This document shows, one piece after another, positions 36,586 to 44,591 of a stretch of DNA of 64,000 nt. The stretch lies in the NCBI RefSeq assembly GCF_021026315.1, contig NZ_JAJNCX010000010.1:124001-188000 (forward strand), written 5' to 3'. Numbering within the stretch: position 1 is the stretch's first letter; each line of letters begins with the position of its first letter. Origin of the DNA: Rhizobium sp. C4. Its GTDB lineage: Bacteria > Pseudomonadota > Alphaproteobacteria > Rhizobiales > Rhizobiaceae. The notes beneath the pieces are model-generated. The model searched no databases, had not been told where the DNA came from, and saw nothing but the letters and a program-made list of their open reading frames with translations. Made by a program: the position numbers and the translations under genes.

Positions 36586-37060
36586 GCCACACCGTTTTCC
36601 CCCCTCTCTGCGGTATCCATTATCCTGTAGCCCTCCCGCCACCGGATGGACCAGCGACGACTGGCCCAGGCGGGAGGAGAGCCTGGTGGCATCCCTCGTA
36701 ACGTGCGGGAGATGTCATCAGGGGACGCGGGCAGCGTTGGGGCAAAAATCCCGACGAAACGTTTCCCCCGATGGGCCGCGAATGGCTCGGCGGCTTGGCT
36801 GCGCCAAAGAACCCGTCTGCCTCCGCAGACGGCTTAGCGAGGCGGCCCGCGTTTGAGGATCAGGGTCGGATGAGGCCCTGCCTTGCAGATCTCGACGGGT
36901 CGCGCTGGCGCTCCGCCGTTATTTTTAAACTACCCATCAGGGCGGCGCGTCAGCGTGGCTCTCCGGAAGCTGATGTCCAGAGAAAGGGACGGAGGCGGTT
37001 AGACCGGAGTGAAACTCGGGGAAGGTTTTTCCCGGGGATTTTGACGTGCCCACCCGTGAG
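36586..37060. other. gene-free stretch between repeat elements
   Basis: No open frame with coding character is seen. Short palindromes occur (for example CCGTCTGC...GCAGACGG at 36808-36831). Open frames here have unusual proline/arginine/glycine composition, as expected for GC-rich non-coding DNA. A structured RNA cannot be excluded, but I recognise no RNA family. Confidence 0.5.
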
Positions 37061-37061
37061 A

Positions 37062-37182
37062 CCTCACCCTGAGGTGCCTGCGCAAGGCGCAGGCCTCGAA
37101 GGGTCAAAGCCACACGCTCAAGGGCCCCGCGCCACAAGCGCATCCTTCGAGGCCGCCCTGCGGGCGGCACCTCAGGATGAGG
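37062..37182. repeat. mosaic palindromic intergenic element II
   Basis: Long imperfect inverted repeat: the left arm runs from CCTCACCCTGAGGTGCC to GGCCTCGAAGGGT (37064-37103) and the right arm from ATCCTTCGAGGCC to GGCACCTCAGGATGAGG (37141-37181). Each arm carries its own small hairpin (CTGCGCAAGGCGCAG; CCTGCGGGCGG). Confidence 0.8.
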
Positions 37183-37204
37183 GCGGAGCAAGAGGCACGA
37201 CGTC

Positions 37205-37355
37205 AATCTCCCCCCTTGTGGGGGAGATGTCAGCGCAGCTGACAGAGGGGGGTGAGCCACACGGAAGAACGTCAATGGGGACAGAGCATGCCGCACCATA
37301 CCCCCCTCTGCCCTGCCGGGCATCTCCCCCGCAAGGGGGGAGATCGGCCGGAGGC
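37205..37355. repeat. mosaic palindromic intergenic element III
   Basis: Inverted repeat whose left arm is CTCCCCCCTTGTGGGGGAG...GACAGAGGGGGG (37208-37252) and right arm CCCCCCTCTG...CTCCCCCGCAAGGGGGGAG (37301-37351). Translated, it gives the 'ISPLVGEM' peptide often mis-annotated as protein in rhizobia. Confidence 0.8.
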
Positions 37356-37459
37356 ACCGGCCCCACCTCACCTTGACGCACCTGCGTAAGGCACACCCAC
37401 CGCGTCCGCCCCACAAAAACCTTGTCACAATTCCCGCCAGCCCTTACATGTCAAAGCGC

Positions 37460-37552
37460 TCTAACGGGGTGCTGTTTCGTCTGAAATGGCTGAGAGGCTT
37501 CAACGCCAACCCGAAGAACCTGATCCGGTTAGCACCGGCGGAGGGATTAGAC
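37460..37552 (+). promoter_or_regulatory. TPP riboswitch (THI element) of thiBPQ
   Basis: The conserved THI blocks are present in order: CGGGGTGC, TGGCTGAGAGG, then ACCCGAAGAACCTGATCCGG and TTAGCACCGGCGGAGGGA. GCGCCT at 37566-37571 can pair with AGGCGC at 37598-37603, which includes part of the thiB ribosome site (AAGGAGG), so translational sequestration is the likely output. Confidence 0.93.
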
Positions 37553-37605
37553 GGCTCGAGATCAAGCGCCTCTTCCCCTGTATTTAAAAACGCAAGGAGG
37601 CGCAG

Positions 37606-38610
37606 ATGCGCAAGACAGTTCTTCTGGCGGCCGTGGCCGCACTTCTTTCCTCAACATCCGCCTTCTCGGCCGACAAGGTGCTGAACGTCTATACCTATGA
37701 GAGCTTCACGGCCGAATGGGGACCGGGGCCGAAGGTCAAGGCGGCGTTTGAGAAGACCTGCGGCTGCACGGTCAATTACGTCTCGGTGGAAGATGGCGTG
37801 GCGCTGCTGAACCGGCTGAAGCTGGAAGGCAAGGACACCAAGGCCGATATCGTGCTGGGTCTCGACACCGGCCTCGTGGCGGATGCCAAGGCGACCGGGC
37901 TGTTCGCGCCGAGCGGCGTTGATGCTTCTGCCGTCAAGGTGCCGGGCGATTTCAAGGATGATGTCTTCCTGCCTTACGATTACGGCCATTTCGCCGTGGT
38001 CTATGACACGGAAAAGCTGAAGACGCCGCCGAAGAGCCTCGATGAACTGGTCAACGGCAATCCGGACGAGAAGATCGTCATTGAAGACCCGCGCACCTCG
38101 ACGCCGGGTCTCGGCCTGCTGCTCTGGATGAAGTCGGTTTATGGCGACAAGGCAGGCGACGCCTGGAAGAAGCTCTCCAGGCGCGTCCTGACCGTGACGC
38201 CCGGCTGGTCGGAGGCCTATGGTCTCTTCACCAAGGGCGAAGCGCCGATGGTGCTCTCCTACACGACCTCGCCCGCCTATCACGAGATCGAAGAAAAGAC
38301 CACGCGCTATCAGGCCGCAAGCTTCTCGGAAGGTCATTATATCCAGGTGGAAGTGGCGGGCATGACAGCAACGTCGAAGGACCCGGCGCTGGCCAAGTCC
38401 TTCCTCTCCTTCATGGTGAGCCCGGCATTCCAGGATATCATTCCGACGACCAACTGGATGCTGCCGGCCGCCAAGATGGACCAGCCGCTTCCCGAAGCCT
38501 TCAACAAGCTGGTGCAGCCGGCCAAGACATTCCTGATGTCGCCGGACGAGGTCGAGAAGAACCGCAAGGCCTGGGTGGCCGAATGGGTTGCCGCCATGGG
38601 CGCGAAGTAA
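37606..38610 (+). CDS. thiB: thiamine-binding periplasmic protein ThiB
   Basis: Periplasmic receptor of the thiamine/TPP importer. 334 residues: signal peptide [21 protein letters not shown], then [20 protein letters not shown], the characteristic mature start of ThiB. Other family patterns are [15 protein letters not shown] and [11 protein letters not shown]. Start ATG has AAGGAGGCGC. First gene of thiBPQ under the TPP riboswitch; 9 bp to thiP. Confidence 0.94.
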   Translation: MRKTVLLAAVAALLSSTSAFSADKVLNVYTYESFTAEWGPGPKVKAAFEKTCGCTVNYVSVEDGVALLNRLKLEGKDTKADIVLGLDTGLVADAKATGLFAPSGVDASAVKVPGDFKDDVFLPYDYGHFAVVYDTEKLKTPPKSLDELVNGNPDEKIVIEDPRTSTPGLGLLLWMKSVYGDKAGDAWKKLSRRVLTVTPGWSEAYGLFTKGEAPMVLSYTTSPAYHEIEEKTTRYQAASFSEGHYIQVEVAGMTATSKDPALAKSFLSFMVSPAFQDIIPTTNWMLPAAKMDQPLPEAFNKLVQPAKTFLMSPDEVEKNRKAWVAEWVAAMGAK

Positions 38611-38619
38611 GGACCTGAG

Positions 38620-40203
38620 ATGAGGCCTCAGCGCGGCATGACCGGGGAGCGGATGGGCGGGGCCTTGGCGCTCGCCTTCATTCTCGGCTTTGTCGCGCTG
38701 GCGCTTGTCCCGCTGCTTCGCTTTGGTAGTGCCGGCGGGTTGGATGCGCAGATTGTCGGCGTGCTCAAATTCACGCTGCTTCAGGCCTCGCTTTCGACGC
38801 TGCTCTCGGTCGTCTTCGGCGCGGTCGTGGCGCTGTCCGTCGCGCGTCGGCCGCAGCTTGTGGGCCGCGTCTGGCTGCTCCGCTTCATGGCCGCGCCCAT
38901 GGGGCTTCCGGCCCTTGCGGCCGCCTTCGGTGTGCTGGCCGTCTGGGGGCGGGAAGGTGTATTCAATAGTGTGCTATCTTTCTTCGGCGTTGCGACCAAG
39001 TTCAATGTCTATGGAATGACGGGTATTCTGGTTGCCCATACATTCTTCAATATTCCGCTTGCCGCCCGTCTCTTCACAGCAGCGCTCGACCGCTTTCCCC
39101 CGACCTATTGGAAGCTTGCCGCCAATCTCGGTCTCGGCCGCGTCTCGCTCTTCCGCCTGGTCGAGGGGCCGGCGCTGATGGCGGCGCTGCCGGGTGTGGC
39201 GGGGCTGATCTTCATGCTCTGCGCCACGAGTTTCACGCTGGTGCTGACGCTTGGCGGCGGGCCGGCGGCGACCACGCTGGAAGTGGCGATCTATCAGGCG
39301 CTGAAATTCGATTTCGAGCCGGGGCGGGCGGTGTTTCTGGTTCTGGTTCAGGTCGTGTTGACCGGCCTCGTCCTGCTCTTCCTGGCGGCCTTTCCGACGC
39401 CGGCGGAAGAGCGCGCCCAGCAGGGGGCGGGCATCCGCCGGTTCGATGGCGGCTCTTTGGTTTCGAAGGTCTGGGATGGCGCGGTCATTCTTGTCTTTCT
39501 CATCTTCTGCGGTGCGCCCTTCGTGGCGATCCTGGTCGATGGATTGCGGGCGGATTTTCCGCATCTTCTGGCCGATCCGCTGTTCTGGCGGGCGCTGTCG
39601 ACCAGTGCTGCGCTCGGGCTTTCGGCCGGGCTTCTGGCGCTCATCCTCTCCTGGCTGATTGCGGTGGCGCGGATTTCGACGGCAAGCCGCGTCTTTGCCG
39701 GCGGGCTCGACGCGGGCGGGTCGCTGATCCTGCTCACGCCGCCCATCGTGCTGTCGACCGGGTGGTTCCTGTGGCTCAAGGGCGGCGGCGGGTTTGCGCC
39801 CTATGTGCTTGTCGCGGTGATCAATGCCCTGATGGCGCTGCCCTTTTCGCTGCGGGTCCTGCAGCCGGCGGTGCTGAGCCATTTCGAACGGACCCGGCGG
39901 CTGTCGCAAAGCCTTGGCCTCACCGGCTTTCAGCGGCTGCGCATCATCGACGCGCCGGCGCTGTCGCGGCCGTTGCTGATGGCGTTCTTCTTTGCGCTGG
40001 CGCTGTCGCTCGGTGATCTCGGGGCGGTGGCGCTGTTCGGCGGCGAAGGCTTCGTGACGTTGCCCTGGCTGATCTACGCGCGGCTCGGCAGCTATCGCAC
40101 CACGGATGCCGCGGCGCTGACGCTCATTCTGGCCGCCGTCTGCATGGCCTTTGCCGTGCTCGGCACACCGTCCGACCGGCGGCAAGGGGAGGCGGGGCGA
40201 TGA
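38620..40203 (+). CDS. thiP: thiamine ABC transporter permease ThiP
   Basis: Inner-membrane permease of 527 residues, a fused pair of BinPD-type permease domains with about 12 membrane helices. Coupling (EAA-like) loops are seen as AANLGLGRVSLFRLVEGPAL in the first half and SQSLGLTGFQRLRIIDAPAL in the second. Start MRPQRGMTGERM; an in-frame ATG follows at residue 7. Its last four bases overlap thiQ (ATGA). Confidence 0.93.
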   Translation: MRPQRGMTGERMGGALALAFILGFVALALVPLLRFGSAGGLDAQIVGVLKFTLLQASLSTLLSVVFGAVVALSVARRPQLVGRVWLLRFMAAPMGLPALAAAFGVLAVWGREGVFNSVLSFFGVATKFNVYGMTGILVAHTFFNIPLAARLFTAALDRFPPTYWKLAANLGLGRVSLFRLVEGPALMAALPGVAGLIFMLCATSFTLVLTLGGGPAATTLEVAIYQALKFDFEPGRAVFLVLVQVVLTGLVLLFLAAFPTPAEERAQQGAGIRRFDGGSLVSKVWDGAVILVFLIFCGAPFVAILVDGLRADFPHLLADPLFWRALSTSAALGLSAGLLALILSWLIAVARISTASRVFAGGLDAGGSLILLTPPIVLSTGWFLWLKGGGGFAPYVLVAVINALMALPFSLRVLQPAVLSHFERTRRLSQSLGLTGFQRLRIIDAPALSRPLLMAFFFALALSLGDLGAVALFGGEGFVTLPWLIYARLGSYRTTDAAALTLILAAVCMAFAVLGTPSDRRQGEAGR

Positions 40204-40880
40204 TGCAGGCCATCGAAGTTTCGGGCGTCGGTCTCACGCTCGGCGACCACCGTTTCGGCTTCGATCTCGTGGTTCCTGCCGGCGCCTTCGTTGCAGTCAC
40301 CGGGCCATCGGGCGCGGGCAAGAGCACGCTCTTCAACATTCTCGCCGGTTTCGAGGCGCCGGATGAGGGCCGCGTGTTGATCGGCGGGCAGGACATGGCC
40401 TCCGTTCCGCCGGGCAAGCGGCCCGTCTCGCTGGTGTTTCAGGACAATAATCTCTTCGCCCATCTCGATATTTTCACCAATGTGGCGCTCGGTGTCAGCC
40501 CGTCCTTGCGGCTGGATACGGTTGGCCGGGCGGCGGTGTCATCGGCGCTGTCCCGCGTCGGTCTTTCAGGTTTCGAAAAGCGCATGCCCGGCACGCTTTC
40601 GGGCGGTGAAAGGCAGAGGGCGGCCTTTGCCCGTGCGCTGGTGCGCAAGCGGCCGATCATGCTGCTGGACGAGCCCTTCGCCGCGCTCGATCCCGAACTG
40701 CGTCACCAGATGGGCGATCTGCTCGGCGCGCTGCATCGGGACGAAGGCTTCACCGTCCTGATGATCACGCATGATCGCGACGAGGCGCGGCGGCTTGCGG
40801 ACCGGTTCATCCTCGTCGAGGCCGGCCATGTCGCGGCGCAAGGGGCGATCGCGGACCTGCCTGTTCCGCAGGGCGGCTGA
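40200..40880 (+). CDS. thiQ: thiamine ABC transporter ATP-binding protein ThiQ
   Basis: ATPase energising ThiBP. 226 residues with Walker A TGPSGAGKSTLFN (about 34-46), Q-loop FQDNNLFAHLDI, signature LSGGERQRAAFARAL, Walker B MLLDEPFAALDP and switch histidine MITHDRDEA. The Q-loop FQDNNLF is typical of ThiQ. Overlaps thiP by 4 bp (ATGATG). Last gene of the operon; no clear terminator follows within 100 bp. Confidence 0.94.
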   Translation: MMQAIEVSGVGLTLGDHRFGFDLVVPAGAFVAVTGPSGAGKSTLFNILAGFEAPDEGRVLIGGQDMASVPPGKRPVSLVFQDNNLFAHLDIFTNVALGVSPSLRLDTVGRAAVSSALSRVGLSGFEKRMPGTLSGGERQRAAFARALVRKRPIMLLDEPFAALDPELRHQMGDLLGALHRDEGFTVLMITHDRDEARRLADRFILVEAGHVAAQGAIADLPVPQGG

Positions 40881-41070
40881 CGCGTCGCAATTCCGACAGG
40901 CGGGGATGCGATGCGGCTCTGCAACAGAGGGCAAATCTGCGGCATTTTTCTGTGTAAAAGTCTATGCAACCGAGGGTCAATCGGTTAGACCGGGCTTGCC
41001 ATGCTGCAAAAGCGAAGACTGGGCCGTTGAGGCTCGTGCTGGCGGGCTTCAGGCGGGAATGCGGAGCGAG

Positions 41071-42600
41071 ATGAACAAGGCATTGTTTTTGTTTGCTGAA
41101 GGCGTCAGGGCGCGTCACCTGCCCGCAGGCCTCGCCAGACGGGTGCCGCTTGTCGTCATGCTGTCCGCAAGCATTGCCCTCTCCTCGTGCCAGAGCATCG
41201 TCGCCGACTCGGCCGCAAGTGCGAACGCCATCGGCCCGTCGAGCAATCCGCAGGTCTTTTCCGAAGCGCAGAAGAACGATCCGAACGCCTCGATGGGCGC
41301 GCGGGAGCATCCGCGCATTCTGGCCACCTATGGCGGCGAATATAATGACGAGAAGACGGAAAAGCTGGTCGCCCGCATTGCCGGTTCGCTGACCGCCGTT
41401 TCGGAAAACCCGAAACAGTCCTATCGCATCACCATTCTCAATTCTCCCGCCATCAACGCGTTTGCGCTGCCGGGCGGCTATCTCTATGTGACGCGCGGTC
41501 TTCTCGCGCTCGCCAACGATGCCTCGGAAGTGGCGGCCGTTCTGGCGCATGAAATGGCCCACGTCACGGCCAATCACGGCATCCTGCGTCAGCAGAAGGA
41601 AGAGGCCGAGCAGATCGCAAGCCAGGTGGTCTCCGAGGTTCTGCAGAACGACATGGCCGGCCAGCAGGCGATTGCCCGCGGCAAGCTGCGCCTTGCCGCC
41701 TTCTCGCGCAACCAGGAACTCCAGGCCGACGAGATCGGCGTGCGCATGCTGGGCGAGGCGGGTTATGACCCCTACGCCGCCGCGCGCTTCCTGACCTCGA
41801 TGGAAAATTACGGCCGCTTCACCGCCGTCAACGGCGACGACCAGAGCCTCGACTTCCTCTCCAGCCATCCGAGCGCGCCGCAGCGCGTGGAACTGGCGCG
41901 CCAGCATGCCCGCCGCTTCGGCCAGGAGGGTACGGTCGGCGACAAGGGGCGCGACTACTATCTCTCCGGCATCGACGGCCTTCTGTTCGGCGACAGCCCG
42001 AAGGAAGGCTATGTGCGCGGCACGACCTTCCTGCATGCCAATCTCGGCATCCGCTTCGACGTGCCGGACGGGTTCCAGATCGACAACAAGGCGGAAGCGG
42101 TTCTGGCCACCGGGCCCGGCGATATCGCGGTGCGGTTCGATGGCGTCTCCGGCCAGGCCCAGATCTCGCTCACCGACTATATCGCCAGCGGCTGGGTCAC
42201 GGGGCTCGACAAGACGTCCATCCGGTCGATCAAGGTCAATGGCATGGACGGCGCCACCGCCCGCGCCTCGGCCCAGAAGTGGGATTTCGACGTCACCGTC
42301 ATCCGCTCCGGCTCGCAGATCTATCGGTTCCTCACGGCCGTGCCGAAGGGGGATGCGAAGCTCGAAGAGGTGGCCGGCGAGATCCGCGATTCCTTCCGCC
42401 GCATGACACCGAGCGAGATCGCCTCGCTGAAGCCGCTGCGCGTCCGGGTGATCACCGCCGGACCGAAGGACACGGTCGAAACGCTCTCTGCCCGCATGAT
42501 GGGCACGGATCGCAAACCCGATCTCTTCCGCCTTCTGAACGCCATGTCGCCCTTCAGCCCGGTTCGGCCCGGCGACAAGTTCAAGATCATCTCGGAATAA
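41071..42600 (+). CDS. M48 family zinc metalloprotease lipoprotein
   Basis: Envelope protease related to BepA/LoiP/YggG. 509 residues; I use the ATG at MNKALFLFAEGV because the frame upstream overlaps thiQ. A lipoprotein signal ends in SASIALSSCQS (lipid cysteine near residue 41). The zinc site is LAHEMAHVTANHG (HEMAH about residue 160) with the third ligand in LQADEIGVRML. After the protease come a small domain (about 330-440) and a LysM-like C-terminus (DTVETLSARM...RPGDKFKII). The 190-bp leader holds an AACCGA/TCGGTT inverted repeat at 40968-40986. It ends at a bidirectional terminator. Confidence 0.88.
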   Translation: MNKALFLFAEGVRARHLPAGLARRVPLVVMLSASIALSSCQSIVADSAASANAIGPSSNPQVFSEAQKNDPNASMGAREHPRILATYGGEYNDEKTEKLVARIAGSLTAVSENPKQSYRITILNSPAINAFALPGGYLYVTRGLLALANDASEVAAVLAHEMAHVTANHGILRQQKEEAEQIASQVVSEVLQNDMAGQQAIARGKLRLAAFSRNQELQADEIGVRMLGEAGYDPYAAARFLTSMENYGRFTAVNGDDQSLDFLSSHPSAPQRVELARQHARRFGQEGTVGDKGRDYYLSGIDGLLFGDSPKEGYVRGTTFLHANLGIRFDVPDGFQIDNKAEAVLATGPGDIAVRFDGVSGQAQISLTDYIASGWVTGLDKTSIRSIKVNGMDGATARASAQKWDFDVTVIRSGSQIYRFLTAVPKGDAKLEEVAGEIRDSFRRMTPSEIASLKPLRVRVITAGPKDTVETLSARMMGTDRKPDLFRLLNAMSPFSPVRPGDKFKIISE

Positions 42601-42666
42601 TCTGCAGCCCATCCGTGGCTGGGCCAGAGCTGGTCCGCTTCGCGGCTGACCATGCGTGACCGCAAA

Positions 42667-42698
42667 CGAAAAACCCCGGCCTTTCGACCGGGGTTTGA
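42667..42698. terminator. bidirectional terminator between M48 gene and carD
   Basis: A 9-bp stem AAACCCCGG (42671-42679) / CCGGGGTTT (42688-42696) with A-rich left and T-rich right flanks serves both convergent genes. Confidence 0.85.
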
Positions 42699-42724
42699 AC
42701 GTCTCGGAAAAGAAGCGTCGCAGA

Positions 42725-43303
42725 TTATGCGGCTTCTTCTTCCTCCTGCGCGTCGTCCTCTTCGATGGCCTTGCCACGCTTCGGACCCTTGTTGAGGTTC
42801 GCTTCGACCAGACGCACGGCTTCCGTTTCGGAGGTGCGGTTCACGGCGGCGATTTCGCGTGCCATGCGGTCAAGGGCTGCTTCATAAAGCTGACGCTCGG
42901 AATAGGACTGTTCCGGCTGGTTTTCAGCACGGTACAGGTCACGCACGACCTCAGCGATTGCGATCAGGTCACCGGAATTGATCTTGGCATCGTATTCCTG
43001 TGCACGGCGCGACCACATGGTACGCTTGACGCGGGCCTTGCCTTGAACAACCTTCAGAGCCTTCTCGACGCTGTCGTTCTCGGAAAGCTTGCGCATGCCG
43101 ATGCTGACGGCCTTGGCGACCGGAACCTTCAGCCGCATCTTGTCTTTCTCGAAATCGATGACAAAAAGCTCAAGCTTCATGCCCGCGACTTCCTGCTCTT
43201 CAATAGTCACAATCTGACCGACGCCATGAGCGGGATACACGATGGACTCGCCCGTCTTGAAGCCGTGTCTGATTGCTGCCGGTTTTTTCTGCTGGATCGT
43301 CAT
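42725..43303 (-). CDS. carD: CarD family transcription regulator (CdnL type)
   Basis: Binds RNA polymerase beta subunit and stabilises open promoter complexes, notably at rRNA promoters. 192 residues: the N-terminal Tudor-like RNAP-interaction domain begins at KTGESIVYPAHGVGQIVTIEE (about 16-36), a helical DNA-contact domain follows with VVQGKARVKRTMWSRR, and the C-terminus is a 15-residue acidic tail. It is preceded by a leader of almost 400 bp with several hairpins. Confidence 0.92.
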   Translation of the reverse strand: MTIQQKKPAAIRHGFKTGESIVYPAHGVGQIVTIEEQEVAGMKLELFVIDFEKDKMRLKVPVAKAVSIGMRKLSENDSVEKALKVVQGKARVKRTMWSRRAQEYDAKINSGDLIAIAEVVRDLYRAENQPEQSYSERQLYEAALDRMAREIAAVNRTSETEAVRLVEANLNKGPKRGKAIEEDDAQEEEEAA

Positions 43304-43687
43304 GCGTCAAAAAAACTCCCTGTTTTCCCCCGGCTCGTGAGAGAGCCGAGGCCGGGTCAGTTCGGCCCGGGTAGACGGCAAGGCCGTCGTTGGCACTGGC
43401 TGGCCCATCAGCCGGCGCAAAAACAAAATCCATCAACGCAAAAACACATGAGCAACGCGACGGTTGCTTTTCAGATGTTTGATCGCGTTTTCAGGATCAG
43501 TTGCTTTCGTGGTGGTTGGCGCGTTCAAGGTCACGCGTTTGGGTCAGTATCTATACCCTATCACAAAAAACTGAGGAAATCAACGATTTGATATGGAAAC
43601 CGAATAGCGTTCGGGGCAGCCACCTTCAAAAGGTGGCACCCGCGCTTCGTGATGTTCTTTCCCGGGCGTTGCGCCCTGGGGGACGGC
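43304..43687 (-). other. long carD leader / fdxA downstream region
   Basis: No gene of coding character is seen. It contains a CGGCTC/GAGCCG hairpin close to the carD start, AT-rich tracts around 43540-43600 that could hold the carD promoter (TATACCCTAT region), and the fdxA-proximal hairpins. Regulation of carD through this leader is possible but unproven. Confidence 0.4.
43619..43680 (-). terminator. two hairpins downstream of fdxA
   Basis: First hairpin: CCCGGGCG with CGCCCTGGG (43661-43680). Second: GCCACCTT with AAGGTGGC, loop of three (43619-43637). They start 8 bp beyond the fdxA stop. U-runs are weak. Confidence 0.55.
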
Positions 43688-44026
43688 TCAGTTGCCCTGG
43701 CCCGGCTCCGGCGAGAAGTACTTCTCGAACTTGCCTTCTTCGCCGTCAAACTTTTCGGCTTCCGGCATCGGGTCGCGCTTGACCGTGATGTTCGGCCAGA
43801 TGGAGGCGAATTCCGTGTTGACCTTCAGCCACTTTTCCATGCCCGGTTCGGTATCGGGCTTGATGGCTTCTGCCGGACATTCCGGCTCGCAAACGCCGCA
43901 ATCGATGCATTCGTCCGGATGAATGACGAGGAAGTTCTCGCCTTCATAGAAACAGTCGACCGGGCAAACCTCGACACAGTCGGTGTATTTGCAGCGAACG
44001 CAATTGTCAGTCACGACATAGGTCAT
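43688..44026 (-). CDS. fdxA: seven-iron ferredoxin FdxA
   Basis: Small electron carrier with one [3Fe-4S] and one [4Fe-4S] cluster. 112 residues; the N-terminus [17 protein letters not shown] and the second motif [12 protein letters not shown] supply the cluster cysteines, including [13 protein letters not shown]. The C-terminal 45-residue extension ([15 protein letters not shown]) is typical of the alphaproteobacterial FdxA group. Lies in the helicase-hslR-fdxA-carD row, with 139 bp before it. Confidence 0.94.
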   Translation of the reverse strand: MTYVVTDNCVRCKYTDCVEVCPVDCFYEGENFLVIHPDECIDCGVCEPECPAEAIKPDTEPGMEKWLKVNTEFASIWPNITVKRDPMPEAEKFDGEEGKFEKYFSPEPGQGN

Positions 44027-44165
44027 GCGGCACTCCAGTTCAACAGGCGGATTTTCAAATCAATCGACGCCATCTTTTTCGAACGTCAGGTAACGGCTTT
44101 AAAATCCCATTGCAAGCGCAAAGACTGCAGAAATTGCCGCAGGTGCGGGCATGATTTTCCAATCG

Positions 44166-44576
44166 TCAATCGGGGTCCGAGCGCCCGCGCATCAGCCGGT
44201 CGATCGCGCGGCGATCCTTCTTTTCCGGACGTCCGGTGCCAACGGCGCGCTGCGCCTGCTCAAACGGTGTCAGGCCGTCTCTTGGCGGCGGGGGCGGGGA
44301 AAGATCTTCATAGAGGAGCTTTGCCTCCTCATAGGGACCACGCCGGTCTCCGGGGGCCACGACCTTCAGCACGACGTCACGCCGCTCGAGCGTGACGGCC
44401 ACCATGTCGCCGGGCTTCACCTGGACGGAGGGTTGCGCGATGCGCTGGCCGTTGACCGTCACCTTGCCGCCGGACACCAGCGTCTGGGCAATGGAACGGG
44501 ACTTGGCGACACGCGTGAAGAACAGCCATTTGTCGATGCGCTGGCGCGCGGTCACAAGGGGCTGGTCTCCTGACAT
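44166..44576 (-). CDS. hslR: S4-domain RNA-binding protein, Hsp15-like
   Basis: Heat-shock protein 15 homologue that in E. coli binds the free 50S subunit carrying nascent chains. 136 residues: the S4 domain RIDKWLFFTRVAKSRSIAQ and LVSGGKVTVNGQRIAQPS, then PGDMVAVTL, and a basic C-terminus. 15 bp after the helicase stop, so probably co-transcribed with it, uniting two RNA-acting proteins. Confidence 0.88.
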   Translation of the reverse strand: MSGDQPLVTARQRIDKWLFFTRVAKSRSIAQTLVSGGKVTVNGQRIAQPSVQVKPGDMVAVTLERRDVVLKVVAPGDRRGPYEEAKLLYEDLSPPPPPRDGLTPFEQAQRAVGTGRPEKKDRRAIDRLMRGRSDPD

Positions 44577-44591
44577 CGCGTGTCGACCTGA

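Noticed and set aside
36586-37060. Structured RNA such as RNase P, 6S or cobalamin riboswitch
   Set aside because: None of the conserved boxes of those families could be matched on either strand.
36771-37428. Open frames on both strands with ISPLVGEMSAQLTEGG-like peptides
   Set aside because: These are translations of palindromic intergenic repeats, often mis-annotated in rhizobia.
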